This document shows, in pieces, positions 1 to 10,860 of a stretch of DNA of 64,000 nt. This stretch comes from Aselliscus stoliczkanus (Eukaryota; Chordata; Mammalia; Chiroptera; Hipposideridae), in contig CM066732.1 in the NCBI GenBank assembly GCA_033961575.1, positions 55,932,001-55,996,000 of the forward strand, read 5' to 3'. A model generated the notes under the pieces. The model did no database searches. It saw nothing but the letters and a program-made list of their open reading frames with translations, and was not told the DNA's origin. The position numbers and the translations under genes are program-made. Numbering within the stretch: position 1 is the stretch's first letter; every line of letters starts with the position of its first letter.

Positions 1-2222
1 AGGCCGGGGCAGGGCAGCCCGCGTGTCGGCGGGAACGCCGGGCGTGGCCGAGGGCGCCCCAGGAAGCATGCTCCTGAAGGGCAGCAGAGGCACGGGCCGT
101 CTGTGTCTTCAACCAGGCAGCTCAATCTCAGGCTACTTTATCTCACAACTAAAACTAAGCTGCATATTTATGGACTAATGATGTGAGATAGTGCTCTTTT
201 ATTTGTACCCACTGCTGTTTAAAGACCAACGGCAAATGCTCCTGAGACACTTTGCCCCTGGGCGCAGCGCGGGCAGGCAGCCCTGAGCGTGCCTGGCGGC
301 TCCGGCAGCAAGGGCACCGCCCCAAGGTCAAGGTCACAGTGTCACCTCCTTCAGCAAAGCCAGCAACTCACGGAGAAAGTTTCCTCTCAAAGCCACAGAA
401 TCACGTGACCTTCCGGCAGCGACCCAGCCCCAGGCTCTGCTCTGGGCCGGGGCTCCGCAGCTGTCTGCGGCACACGGGCCCTGGGCCTGGGTCGGTCCCG
501 GGGGCAGAGAGCGGACGTGGCCCACGACCCACGCCTCCCCCGGCGGCTGCGCACCCGCCACCCACAGGGCGCGTTGTCAGCCGTGGGTCCAGAATGAGAG
601 AAGGGTGTACAGGCGCCATGACGGCGTGTCCCGTTGCTAGAGCGCAGCCCGCCCGCCATCAGAAGCGAGAGCCGCAGGAGGCCGGGGCAGGAAAGCGCAG
701 CTGCCTGGCTCTCAAGGGAGGGAAGAGCTGCGGGCGGCACAAATGCCGAGGGCGTCCTGTGCGCAGAAGGCCGGCCCTGGGGACCACAGGACACTGTGCT
801 CGCACTGTGCGGGGCGTGGCAGGGCCCCTCACCAGGCCTGGCTGCCAGCAGGCCGCGTGCTCGGGTGGCTCTGGCAGAGTAAATGCCACGTGCTGAGCCC
901 ATGTGCCACCTGCCTATGGGCTGCGGCTGAGCCTGTCTACAGCAAGAGCCCTGGGGCTGGAAGGGGGCGGCTCGGAAACCCCCGCCTCACCCTGTCTCAG
1001 GAGATCACCTGGTGAATGGGACGTCCCGCTCTGAGGGACGCCTCCCAGCGTAGAGGTGGTGCAGGCCAGTCATCACTCACACCTCTGCCTCAGGCCAAGG
1101 GCCCACTCAGCGGCCAGCACTCCCCACGCGGCCTCTGCCCGCAGCTCTGCCCTGGATTGGCGAGTCGGAGTCAGGGAGGCTGGGGCCCCTGCGCAGGAGG
1201 AGTGCGCAGATCCGGGAACACCTGCTGGGCGCAGAGTCTGCAAATACTCACCCCTCCCAGCCGCCCAGAGAACATTCCGGAAGCACAGTTGTCTCATTTG
1301 ACCAAAGGGAAGGGAGTAGGGTGGCTGGGAGGAGAGCGTGCCCGGCACCCCCTGGCCAGGGGCCGGGGCTCAGGGAGGCTGGCGTGTCCCGGAGGAGGCA
1401 GCAGGCGAAGCATTCGTGTTTTGTTGGAATTGATAATGATGTCAGTTTCAGTTATAGGCTCGTTACAGCAAACCTGGGACATATTAACGGCCCCTTAATT
1501 GAATTTGGAAATAAGGAGACTTGTGAATGGTCCCGTAAGTAGGAAATGCACAGACCTGCACAGTGACTGAGAGACGGAAGACAGGGTCCCCCAGGGTGAC
1601 TCCCTCTTCCCGCCACCGGACAAGCCCACCCCAAGGCACGGGAGGCCATCTTCATCACCCCTGAGCTCGTGGGGGCTCAGGGGAAGAACAGACCAGTAGG
1701 TGTCCCCAAGAGTGAAAACAGACCAGGTGATATGCAGCCTTTCATTGTTTATTCCAAACCAGCGATGCGAGCAGCTGCTGACCAACCACCCAAGCAGCGA
1801 CCCTGCTGGCCTCCGTCTCCAGGACAAGGCGGGGCGGCCTGTTCCCTGTCAGCCTCCCCGGGACACATCCGCCGACCACCACATCCTCCCGGGCTCCCTG
1901 GTGTGTCCTGCCCCAGCCCTGACACAGGAAACCAGCCACCATTTGTAGAGCGAACAAGTGAATGAATGGCCCCCACCTATGGGTTTTTCCTTTTCCTCAC
2001 GCCCTTCTTCTCCCTCCACCTGTGCCTTCACCTGGTTCCCCTCATATCATCCTATGCAGCCCCTTCCAGAAAACTCCTGTCGATTCCCTCATTCACTCCA
2101 TGCACATAGAAACGCGTACAAATACACATAATTAGGCGCACGTACACACACAGAGACGCATACGTACATCATGTACATACATATTACATATCTGGGAAGA
2201 AAGGCTAGGCTCAGCAAATAAC
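1..2222. other. GC-rich unique sequence, no gene recognised
   Basis: The first 1.4 kb is GC-rich with many CpGs. It contains overlapping open frames on both strands, which is what stop-poor GC-rich DNA produces. None of the translations resembles a protein I know. Around 1420-1560 base composition becomes AT-richer and repeat-free. At 2100-2200 there is a short alternating purine-pyrimidine stretch rich in ACGTAC and CATGTACAT. I see no splice-bounded exon or promoter I would defend. Confidence 0.5.
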
Positions 2223-2236
2223 AATACAGAACATCT
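2223..2236. repeat. Left target-site duplication of SINE
   Basis: The 14-bp sequence AATACAGAACATCT ends exactly where the SINE head begins and is repeated at 2357-2370 directly after the A-rich tail. This is the signature of L1-mediated retroposition. Confidence 0.85.
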
Positions 2237-2356
2237 GGGCCGGCCGAGTGGCGCGGTGGTTAAGCACGGGCTTGGGAAGCCAGCGGCCCCGGTTCGGATC
2301 CCACATATGAGGGCCAGTGACACTGCCCTCTAAAAAAAAAAAGAAAAAGAAAAAAA
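2237..2356 (+). mobile_element. Short tRNA-derived SINE with A-rich tail
   Basis: The element starts GGGCCGGCCGAGTGGCGC and carries an A-box-like segment (TGGCGCGGTGGTTAAG) and a B-box-like segment (GGTTCGGATCC), the internal RNA polymerase III promoter of a tRNA-derived SINE. The body ends at TGCCCTC and passes straight into an A-rich tail (A/AAAAG). Flanking 14-bp direct repeats at 2223-2236 and 2357-2370 show a recent insertion. A sister copy at 27746-27874 ends its body at the same site, so this is a defined short form. It inserted into an older repeat whose halves continue on both sides (AGCAAATAACAATACAG on the left, GTGAATTTCAGGTAAACAAC on the right). Confidence 0.85.
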
Positions 2357-2370
2357 AATACAGAACATCT
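2357..2370. repeat. Right target-site duplication of SINE
   Basis: Identical 14-bp copy of 2223-2236, immediately after the SINE tail. Confidence 0.85.
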
Positions 2371-2378
2371 AATTCAGT

Positions 2379-2459
2379 CAAATGTGAATTTCAGGTAAAC
2401 AACAAATTATGTTGAAACTATTTTTAAATTATTTATTGTTTGTCTGAAATTCCAATTTA
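2379..2459. repeat. Old inverted-repeat element (MITE-like foldback)
   Basis: The left arm at about 2379-2409 (core GAATTTCAGGTAAACAAC) and the right arm at about 2424-2459 (core TTGTTTGTCTGAAATTC) are imperfect inverted repeats of roughly 30 bp around a short spacer. I recognise the arm sequence as an interspersed repeat common in placental genomes but cannot name the family with certainty. The same repeat continues to the left of the SINE at about 2200-2222, so the SINE split it. Confidence 0.5.
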
Positions 2460-3110
2460 TTGAGCCTTCAGCATTATGCTCAGAAGGCTTTATTCGCTTG
2501 TAAACTCTGATCTAGGAGTCACACACTTTTCTCTCTTAGGGCCCGGGCTCTCTCTCCAAGTCACCAAGTAAAGCCCATTCTTTGTAATGGATGCAAAATA
2601 CTCCCCGGGGAGGGAGCCCCTCCATGTGGCTACCTGTCACCAGTGTTACTCAGTAAATCCCACGCTCAACAGGAGGAGAGGACCCCGCGAGGCTGTGCCC
2701 TGCCCCTTAGGTGAGCTGTCATGGCCAAGTCAGACCAGCGCCCACGCTCAGAACGCCCAGGCGCCCTGCGGAGAGGAGAGATGACAAAAAGAAGTGCGAG
2801 ATGCCCCCTTCCCACAAGGAACACAACAGCGGAGACGCTGAAATACCTCGGGCTGGAAGCTCTGAACACGTCCAAGTGTGGAAATGCAGACCCACTCGTC
2901 CCGAAAACGCACACCCACATAATTATTTTGCACAGTTCCCCCTCCCTCTTCCATCAGTCCTATCTTTAACTGCATCCTGTTGCTGAAAACACAAAAATAA
3001 AAAATACACAGCAGCTTGGCTGACAGCACAGCATCAGCCTCATTTTACCAACCATTTAGCTCCCTCTACGGATCCCACTCCGAGACGCGGGCATGTTGAT
3101 GGGAGCTGTA
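2460..3110. other. Unique sequence, nothing recognised
   Basis: Mixed-composition DNA with no gene, repeat or conserved motif that I can support. The open frames here overlap each other on both strands and carry no recognisable protein domain. Confidence 0.4.
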
Positions 3111-3119
3111 CAAAGGTCA

Positions 3120-4130
3120 GTGGGTTGGAGTCTCTTCCCGACAATTTGCCAGGATTTTGGCATTTGTACGTGTCCATAGGACAGCTCTCTAGCAAGCTGA
3201 CCTTGACAGCGAATGGGATAAATAAACCTTCAATTTACCCCCTCCAGCTCTCCGCGAGCCAAGCCAGTCCCCACGGAGCCTTCACCTGTCCACACCGTTC
3301 AACTGCCTGCAACTTCCAGCTGACGAGCATCCACAGCTCCGCGGCCCAGTGACAAACACCATCTAGCAGATAAGGCTTCTGAAAAGTCAAAGCCAATACC
3401 GCTTCCATTGAAAATTTAATGCCTGCTCCATCTTTGCCCATCATTCTTCCGACTGTTGCTCGTGTCCCGAGAGGCCCCTGAAGCCAAAGCCTTGCTCCGT
3501 AACAGGTAATGACGTGGCATTTAATGACGCTGTCCAAAGTGATCCTGCTCTTTGGGAAGTAATGTGCGCTCATGTACCAGATAAGCACTGCCAGACGGAC
3601 TGAGCCACCAAACCTTTCACGGCCCTGTCACCAGATATAATGTGACAGACACATCCCCGGCCGTCAGTCGTACCTGCCGCTCCCCCCACCTGGCCATCAG
3701 ACAGAAGGCGCGTTTTCAGAGCAGCGCTTCAAAGCGCTGAGGCACTTCAGGCAAAAGGTAGGAGGGTAGCAGGCCCACAATTAAGTATTTACAGCCCCCT
3801 TAATACTTCAGTGCTCCTGGAATCGCTACCAAAGTCTGTGAATTATACCTCATTGAAAAATGTCCTTAATCGACTCTGACATGTTTTATTGGAGGCAGAA
3901 AAAATGTTTCAGTATGATAGATAAGGTTAAAAATGTTACTACTCTGATCATTTACTCCAGTGCCTGGCAAAACCCTCCAAAGCCAAAACCATTTACATCA
4001 TTCATCGGATGCAACAGGAAAAAAAAAAAAAAGCCCTTATCTGACAGCCCATTTTAGCTGATGGGACGAAGTGCACAGTTTCAATTTTCTGACAAAGTTA
4101 TGTTGTTTATGTAGATAAGGGAAAACAACT
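3120..4130. promoter_or_regulatory. Candidate conserved non-coding element
   Basis: This is an AT-richer island in GC-rich surroundings, with no transposon signature and no credible frame. It has clusters of developmental-factor-like words, such as GGCATTTAATGACG, TTTGCCCATCATTC, AATTAAGTATTTAC and ATCATTTACTCC. The texture (no CpG decay, no poly-A, dense homeodomain-like ATTA cores) is typical of deeply conserved enhancers. This is inference from composition only; cross-species alignment would be needed to show conservation. An A13 tract lies at 4020-4032. Confidence 0.35.
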
Positions 4131-5480
4131 GTAGCATGTCTGTGGCACACAGATGGGAGACGGGGCCTCACTGTGGGGTCCCCAAGGCCCGCGGAGCAAC
4201 CCCAGCAACACGCCAGGCTGAGTCCCGCCACCGCCAGCCCCCACCCCGCAGCCTGAGCCCCGCGGGATGCTGTGCTGCAATTCGACAAGTGCCTTCGCCC
4301 AGAAGTTTGCGATGGGCACCTGCAGTAGACAGGCCTCGTGCAAGCTGGCTTGTCGTAGGGGCCCTGCGTTTCTTCCTGCACTTGGGCGGCCCAGGAGACC
4401 CCAGACCTGCAAACTCCCAGAGCTTCATATCCCCTCATGGGACGGGTCTCATGGACCTGAACCTGGGTGCATTGTGGGGGGTCACCTGCAAATCCTGAGA
4501 ACCCCCCACCAGGAGTGCCTCCAAAGTCTGCCTTCTTCCAGACCTCCACATGTATCTCATCTGAGCAGACTCACCTCTCTACCCTGACAGCCACAAGCGT
4601 CCCCCGGCACAGCGAGGACACGATGAGTCTGAGTCCTGACCCAGGTGGGTGGGGACAAAGCTCAGGTCTGCGGCTAAGCAGCAACAGGATCTGGGGCCAG
4701 TGACTGGCTCTCCCTCGGCCTCAGGCCCTCAGCTGCAAAGAGGCGAGGGTGACAGTGGTTGAGGTGACGAGGTGCCAAACACCAGTCCTCACGCCCTGGT
4801 GACAGGTGCTGGCTTTGGCAGCTGTTGAGGGAATTGTCACTCCAACTCTGACCAGTGAGGGCAGATTCAACCTGGCCACCCAGCTGCTCGGGAAATTCTC
4901 ACCAACATTCCGCTGGTATTTTCTAAAAGTAAGTCCCTCAGGCCAGTCACAGGCAGGATCGCCGACCAGACTCCTGCCCTGGGAGACTGAAGCTCATTTC
5001 ACGCCCTGCTCAGTCCACGTCTGGGAAAAGAGTCTCAGCAGGGGCCTCCTGACGGGGTCCCCAGAGCAGATAAAGCCAGGAACTCCACTGAAAATGGTTA
5101 CAGATCAAACAGTGTGATTCAATCATAAACAGCAGTGACAATGACACAGGAACTAACTGCACAAGATCTCATATGTTGCTTCTTTCCGAGTCCATTGTCC
5201 TGGGTAAGCAAAGACTGTCCTTCATGTCTGACCCTGTGGGCCAAAGCCACATGCTGGGTAAGGCTTCCAGACATGGTTTGACTTACATCCTGTACATTTT
5301 GTTTCAAATGCTTAATTAATTGTTGTCACAGAGGCTTCATTGACAACTGCGCAGAGCCTTAGAAGGGCACATTCCCGCCAACCTGGTGTCACCAGCAACT
5401 CCCAGAGCTGGACGTACTGACTAGCAGAAGCCAGCATTTATAAACTCATCACCTTTAAAAGTTATGACATTTCAGGCTTG
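4131..5480. other. GC-rich unique sequence, no gene recognised
   Basis: GC-rich DNA with overlapping open frames on both strands (for example 4037-4549 minus, 170 codons). Their translations are low-complexity Pro/Arg/Gly/Ser mixtures without any family signature. I see no repeat with diagnostic ends. I do not support a gene here. Confidence 0.45.
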
Positions 5481-5487
5481 TTCCAGG

Positions 5488-5496
5488 CAAGATGGC
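5488..5496 (+). promoter_or_regulatory. YY1-like site at L1 5' end
   Basis: CAAGATGGC lies 8 bp inside the element. In L1 a YY1 site in this position directs correct transcription initiation; here the assignment rests on sequence and position. A second, inverted match (GCCATCTTG) lies at 6082-6090 within the same 5' UTR. Confidence 0.6.
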
Positions 5497-7091
5497 AGAG
5501 CAGGTAAATGCTGTGCTCACCTCCTCACATAACCACGTTAAAAATACAACTAAATTATAGAACAATCATCTTTGAGAACCATCTGAAGCCTGGCTGAACA
5601 GAAATCCTACAACTAAGGATCTAAAGAAGAAGCCATGTTGAGTCTGGTGGGGGAGAGGGGGCAGAGATGTGGAACAACTGGTTCCACACCCAAGTGTGGC
5701 AGTTAAAAGTCAGGAGGGATATCTCGGCTGTAGAGATCCCCCTGCGGAGTGAGGGGTCCCAACCCCACATCGAAGTCCTCAGCCTGGAGCACCAGTGCCA
5801 GGAAGAGGAGTCCGCACTGCATCTGGCTGTGAAAACCAGCGGGGGTTCCATCTGGGTGAGACAGAGGCTGCTGTGGACCCAGGCGTCTCCGTACAGGGCC
5901 CCCACACAGGCTCCGATTCACCCCCAGGCACTCACCCTGGGCTCTGGCGTGGGGACGGCAACTCGGGAGGCTCCAGAGACATGCAGAGGGAGACTGAATT
6001 GTGAGGCTCCAGGGAGAGGGCTGGAGGGACAGCAGCAATGTCCTGTGCTGAGCCCTCCTCCTGTGCAGCCGTCAGGAGGGCGCCATCTTGGCTGCGTTGA
6101 GCTCACCCCCTCACAGCCAAATCTGAATCTGATTGACCTGGAGAACTCCACTTGCTCTGCCTTGATGACCATAGGAACGCCCCCAGCCCAACTCATGCAC
6201 TGCCACAGGCACTCTCAGCACCGCAGCTGGCCTCAATCTGCGCCGAGCCTTTTGAAGAGTGGCCCAGGTTCAGTGCTGGCAACAAATCTGAATCTTCATT
6301 AACCTGGTAAACACCCCTTGCCCCACCCTGGTGACTCCCCAATACCCCACCTCACCCCACTTGGGCTCTTTCAATGGCTGAGACTTATGGGCAGCTGGCA
6401 GGCAGTAGCAGGCCTCAGGATGCCCTGGGCCTGTGGCTAAGTTTCCCCAGGCCCAGTACTGGTGGCAGCCAGCCTCAGTTCACAGCATGGCCTCTCTCAC
6501 GCCCCACCAAGACCAGCACAGGGAGCAATTAACTTCGGATCGCTGTGTAGTTCCTACCAGGTAGCCCAGGGCAGGTCACAGGCAGCAGCTGAACTTGGTC
6601 TGCACGGGAGCCCCACCCAAGAGGCCCCAGAACTAACATACCCAGAGGCCAGCTGCAGAACACAACACAGCACCACCTTTCCCCACAAGCGGTTTACCCA
6701 AAGGGTAGTCTCGAAAAGCACCAGAGCCGGCTGGGGTGAATCTCACTCAGTGGGGTCAGCCCACATACGGCAGCTCATACACCATGGTTGTGGCAAAGCC
6801 AGTCACCCTGAAGTGAACCCCACCCACTGATGTACCAACAGCAACCAAGATTGAACTACAACAGGAGAACACACATAACCCACACAAGGGACACACCTGG
6901 AGCACCCGGCTCAGGTGACCAGGGAGACAGTGCCACTGGGCCCCACAGCACACCTACTACATGAGGCCACTCTACTAAGACCAGAAGCCCTACCTAACAC
7001 ATATACACAAACACAGGGAGGCAGCCATAATGGCAGACAATAAACATGTCCCAAATGAGAGAACAGAACAAAGCTCCGAAAAAGAAACAAA

Positions 7092-7391
7092 ATGGAGGCA
7101 AGCAACCTACCAGAGATAGAGTTCAAAACAATGGTCATAAGGACACTCAAGGAACTCAGTGAGAACTTCAATGGAAAGATTACAAGCATAAAAAGGAACA
7201 TAGAAACCATAAAAAGGAACCAGTCAGAAGTGAAGAGTACAATAACTGAAGTGAAGAATGCTCTAGAAGGAATCACCAGCCAACTAGATGAAGCAGAGGA
7301 TCAAATCAGTGATTTGGATGACAAGGTAGCAGAAAACACCCAATCAGAACAGCAAAAAAGAAAAGAATCCCAAAAACTGAGGACAGTTTAA
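7092..7391 (+). pseudogene. L1 ORF1p N-terminal fragment (coiled coil)
   Basis: The 99-codon open frame begins MEASNLPEIEFKTMV and continues with heptad-like Leu/Ile spacing through ITSQLDEAEDQISDLDDKV. This matches the trimerising coiled coil of L1 ORF1p, an RNA-binding chaperone of L1 ribonucleoprotein particles. It stops after about 99 codons. Downstream DNA to 7583 encodes further ORF1 sequence in shifted frames, such as GVPEGEE and AENFPNLEK followed by a stop. The RRM and C-terminal domains are missing. It is a relic of the L1 at 5481-7583 and is related to the ORF1 relic at 63176-63974, which shares the motif GITSRLDEAETRISDLED. Confidence 0.8.
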
Positions 7392-7904
7392 GGTGCCCCT
7401 GGGATAATATCAAGAGTAACAATACTCACATCAGAGGGGTACCAGAAGGAGAAGAGAGAGAGCAAGAGATTGAGAACCGATTTGAAGAAACAATGGCTGA
7501 AAACTTCCCTAACCTGGAAAAGTAAATAGACATACAAGCCAGGAAGCACAGAGTCCCAAACAAGATGTCTCCAAAGAGGCCCACTGGGTCAGGCGGGTGT
7601 TTCCGAGTCTCATTTAACGGGACCTCACCACACTCCCACAGATGACCGGGGGTTCCCCTCCCAATGAGAGGAAAGCGCAGTGGCCACCTGACAGCTCTTG
7701 CCTCCTGTACTCTGCTCTGAGCATGCGCCAGCGTGATTCTCTGTGTCGGTGCCGGTCACGTTGGCTGAGACCAGCATTTAATCCCGGCTAAGTGAAGCAA
7801 TTTCAGTGTCAGCAATGTGCCCTGGGCAGGAGAGGGTGCAATGTGGGAGGCTCCCACTTGAGATGAAGCTCCAAGCCAGCCTGGGCCCTGCAGGACACAC
7901 TCAG

Positions 7905-8344
7905 GTTTTGTTTGTTATTTTTAAGATTTTTATTGGGAAATTGGGGGAGGGGAACAGCATTGGGGAATCAGGGAGGGGGAACAGACAAGTTGCTGTCCTT
8001 TTGTTCTTCAGTCTAGTTGCGGAGGACGTTGCTTCACTGGCCCATGTTGATATCATCATTGCGCTCTTCCCGGGTGAGGCAGTCAAGCACCGGCCATTGG
8101 ATGGCTGCTCATGGTGGCTCATGGCCGCTCACAAAAGTTCACGCCAGCTGCCGGCCAGCCCCACTACAGCCTACGCTGTCGCTGGTGACTCACGGCAGCC
8201 CAGCTCCAGGTGGAGCTGTTGTTCACCACCTTAGCTGTAGAGGGCACAGCGTCACTGACGGTCATGTGGGATCAGAACCGGGGCCCTGCTGCTCAGAGCT
8301 GGCATCCCAAGCCAACTCTTAACCAACGCACCACTCGATCAGCC
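7905..8344 (-). mobile_element. Long composite tRNA-derived SINE
   Basis: Read on the minus strand, the element begins at 8344 with GGCTGATCGAGTGGTGCG. It has a B-box-like GGTTCTGATCC and then a body resembling the VES/Rhin-type body (CACATG..CAGTGACGCTG..CCCTCTACAGCTAAG). About 200 bp later a second copy of a VES-like body follows (ACATGGGCCAGTGAAGC..CCTCCGCAACTAGACTGAAG), then CCCAATAAAAATCTTAAAAA as tail. Two body copies make it a composite or dimeric SINE. Degenerate flanks resembling ACACTCAGGTTTT (left) and ACACTCTCAGATTTT (right) may be an old target-site duplication. Confidence 0.7.
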
Positions 8345-8484
8345 TGACACTCTCAGATTTTAAATCACTCTCGCTCCAGTCCCGGACACATTAGGATGTT
8401 TCGGACCCGCCGCAGTGCACCTCCTGCTGAGTCCACAGGCCCCTGGGCCACAAGGAGCACGAACGTTCCCATACGCCTGATGCC

Positions 8485-8600
8485 ATCCATTCACTACTCA
8501 TTAAACACACAGCTTATTGAATATCTACTCCCGGCCAGGCCCTGTCCCCAGTACTAGGACGTGGCAATGAAAACGCAGAGTGGTCCCTGCCTGTGTGAGC
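8485..8600 (+). repeat. L2-like ancient LINE relic
   Basis: The stretch ATTGAATATCTACTCCCGGCCAGGCCCTGTCCCCAGTACTAGG..GTCCCTGCCTG resembles the mammalian L2 3'-end theme (TTGAGCACCTACTATGTGCCAGGC..GTCCCTGCCCTC). It is heavily diverged. Family assignment is from memory of the consensus. Confidence 0.5.
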
Positions 8601-9070
8601 TGCCCACAGCTGTGTAACAGATTACCAAACACCGGCAGATTAAACCTAGGCCACTTATCACCTCATGGTTCCATGGGTCAGGGGTCTGGGACCTCCGCTC
8701 GGGCTCTCCCTGGCTGCCTGGAGGGTATGGCCAGGGCTGGGACCTCCGGGCCTGAGTCTTCATCCAGGCATGCTGGTGTTGGCACACGCCAGGACCCTGT
8801 GTTTGTAGGACTCAGCCCTCAGCTCCCAGAGGCCACTGCGGTCCCCTGCCGTGTGGCCCCTCCACAATATGGCAGTTTGCATCTTCAAGACCAATAGGAG
8901 AGCATCTTTCCTGCTTCACATCCCTGACCTCCAGGCCTGCTTTCTAAGGGTTTAGGTGAGGGCCACCCAGAATAATCTCCATTTGGGTTCCCTCAAAATC
9001 AACTGATTTGGAACCTTCTTTATATCTGCAAAATCCCTTCACCTTGGCCATCACACATCATATTCACAGG
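8600..9070 (+). repeat. Ancient interspersed repeat, family uncertain
   Basis: Recognisable old-repeat phrases are spread through this stretch: TAACAGATTACCAAACAC, CAATATGGCAGTTTGCATC, GGCCACCCAGAATAATCTCC, CAAAATCAACTGATTTGG and ATCTGCAAAATCCCTTCACC. These phrases recur in many placental genomes as part of an old element, but I cannot state with confidence which one. It directly follows the L2-like relic. Confidence 0.45.
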
Positions 9071-10539
9071 CCTCACCCCTACAGGGAGGGAGGGTGACAC
9101 TGGGTGTGCCCACAGGGAGCGGGGTTCTCAGGACGACCAACCACTGTGCCCTGATGGAACTTCCATTCCATCCAGGAAGGCAAACATCAACGTGAGCCTG
9201 GAAGGTGGCCAGCATGGGACAGGGCACCTGGGAGCCCCTGGGCTCCGTCCCCAGCTTTAGGAGGGCCTGGCTCGGGCCACCAGGGTGCAGCTCAGCTTCC
9301 TTGCTGCTCACATGCTCTGTGACAAGGGGCAGCGGCTTCGTCATCACTTCAGACGGCAACTTTCTTTTTCCTCCGACAGCCATTTAACACCCTGACATTT
9401 CTCTGCAGCCATCACATTCCGTGTTTACAGCCCCTCACGCTGATCGCTTTCCGGCCGCATTCCTAGCCCTTCTTAACGCTCGTGTGCGGTGCCCACCAAC
9501 AGGTCCAGAGGCTCAGCACCCACAGCACCAGGAGCCCACGCAGCGGGCCACGTCCCATGTCCATCACCTCCCAGGACACGCAGCAGCCACTAGACAGGCC
9601 CCTTCCGCCTTTCCCAGGGCTCCACCAAGGGTCTGTTCACAGAGCCCACAAGTGGACAGAGCTGTCCCCATGCTCGTCACGTACCTTCCACCTGCCTGCG
9701 TCGGTTCCCCAGCAGGGCCTGGCCCAGCCGCTGGCCGCCCCACCACCTCCCCTACAGCCTGGGCCCCCCAGCTGTCCTGGTCACACAAGCACCCTTCCTT
9801 TTGTCTCCCCAGTGTACCCCCCACAACAGGAGTGGCCCTGAAAACATAATGAGTCTCTGTCCCGCGGACGCCCCCCGGGGGATGCCCACTGCGCTGAACC
9901 AGGCGCCACCCTCCTGCCCAGGCCCCACCGTCCAGGCTCAGGCCACGCCGGCTTTCCTGCGGGTCCTCGGGCCCTTCCCCACGGCAGGGGTGTTCCCTTT
10001 GCACGGACTGTCTCCTCCCACCCTGAGGGAACAGGATGCAATTTTACAGTAAGTGGCATTGGGACAAACAGACAAGCGTTTGGCAACAAAAAACGATTTT
10101 GGACTCCCATGGTTCCGACCTCCCCTGCAGGCTTTCATTTAAACATCAATTTCTCAAACAGACCTCTCCAGCCACAGCAGCTAATACCGGCTCCCCGCCA
10201 TGGTTCTGTGCACTGCCTGGAAGGCTTGCTTCAGGTTACAGGTTATAATGTTCAGGAGTTTTATTAATTTGTCTGCTTCCTCTCGTGCCTGTCTCCATCT
10301 ACAATGCACATCCCGGGCGCAGGAACCCGGTCAGGGTGCCCCCCAGGGGACTCCCCGTCACTGACGGGCCTGGCACGCACGCGGTCTGAGCTCCAAGCTG
10401 TCCGTCGGCGAGAAGGAAAGGACGCTAACCTGAGGCATGGAAAATACAAGTTCCCTGTAGGAAAAATAAGAGGGCGGGAGGGACATCTTGTCCACACTTT
10501 ATATGAGAGTCTATTCTAAAGGTATAATAGTTAAAACGC
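9071..10539. other. GC-rich unique sequence, no gene recognised
   Basis: GC-rich DNA with overlapping frames on both strands (for example 9421-9849 plus and 9564-10004 minus). They translate to Pro/Ser/Gly-rich strings with no domain. Nothing else is identifiable. Confidence 0.4.
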
Positions 10540-10860
10540 ATTTCCTATAAAGAGTGGAAACAGAAGTGAATCAGTGGAATAGAATCAAAACGCGAGTAAG
10601 CAAACAAATCAGCTATCCAAACGCTGGCTTTCCAATTCAGCAGGAAAAGAAGGGGTTTCTTAAAAATTGGTGTAGGACAATTAGCTGGCAACACAAGGGG
10701 AAAACGCTAGACTCTACCTTGTTACAGCAAAATAATTAAATTTGGAAAGACTAAAACTTTTAGCGGAAAATTAAACCATAATATTATAGAATACAATTTC
10801 TGTGAATTACAATGTAGTCTTGAAATGAATCAACCCTAAGTATGACACTAGAGAAAACAT
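10540..10860 (+). repeat. Decayed L1 ORF2 fragment
   Basis: The stretch AGTGAATCAGTGGAATAGAA, followed by AAATTGGTGTAGGACAATTA and GCTGGCAACACAAGGGGAAA, is a decayed form of the L1 ORF2 segment encoding the region just before the conserved [12 protein letters not shown] motif. It is clearly older than the L1s at 5481 and 56723. Confidence 0.55.

Larger units (their letters stand above)
5481..7583 (+). mobile_element. L1 5' fragment: 5' UTR and start of ORF1, 3' part missing
   Basis: The segment opens with TTCCAGGCAAGATGGCAGAG, matching the usual start of an L1 5' UTR with its YY1 site. It runs through about 1.5 kb of GC-rich 5' UTR and then enters ORF1 at about 7030-7092. ORF1-like sequence continues, broken by stops, to AAAGAGGCCCAC near 7583, where L1 similarity stops. 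The rest of ORF1, all of ORF2 and the 3' UTR are absent. Retaining the 5' end and losing the 3' end is the reverse of normal 5' truncation, so a later deletion or rearrangement is likely. No target-site duplication can be assigned. Confidence 0.8.

Noticed and set aside
252..902. 214-codon plus and 171-codon minus frames near the left edge
   Set aside because: Overlapping frames in GC-rich DNA with no recognisable family, splice sites or conserved motif.
2237..2330. Functional tRNA gene
   Set aside because: A/B-box-like segments are present but the sequence cannot form a tRNA cloverleaf with acceptor stem and is followed by SINE body and poly-A with target-site duplications.
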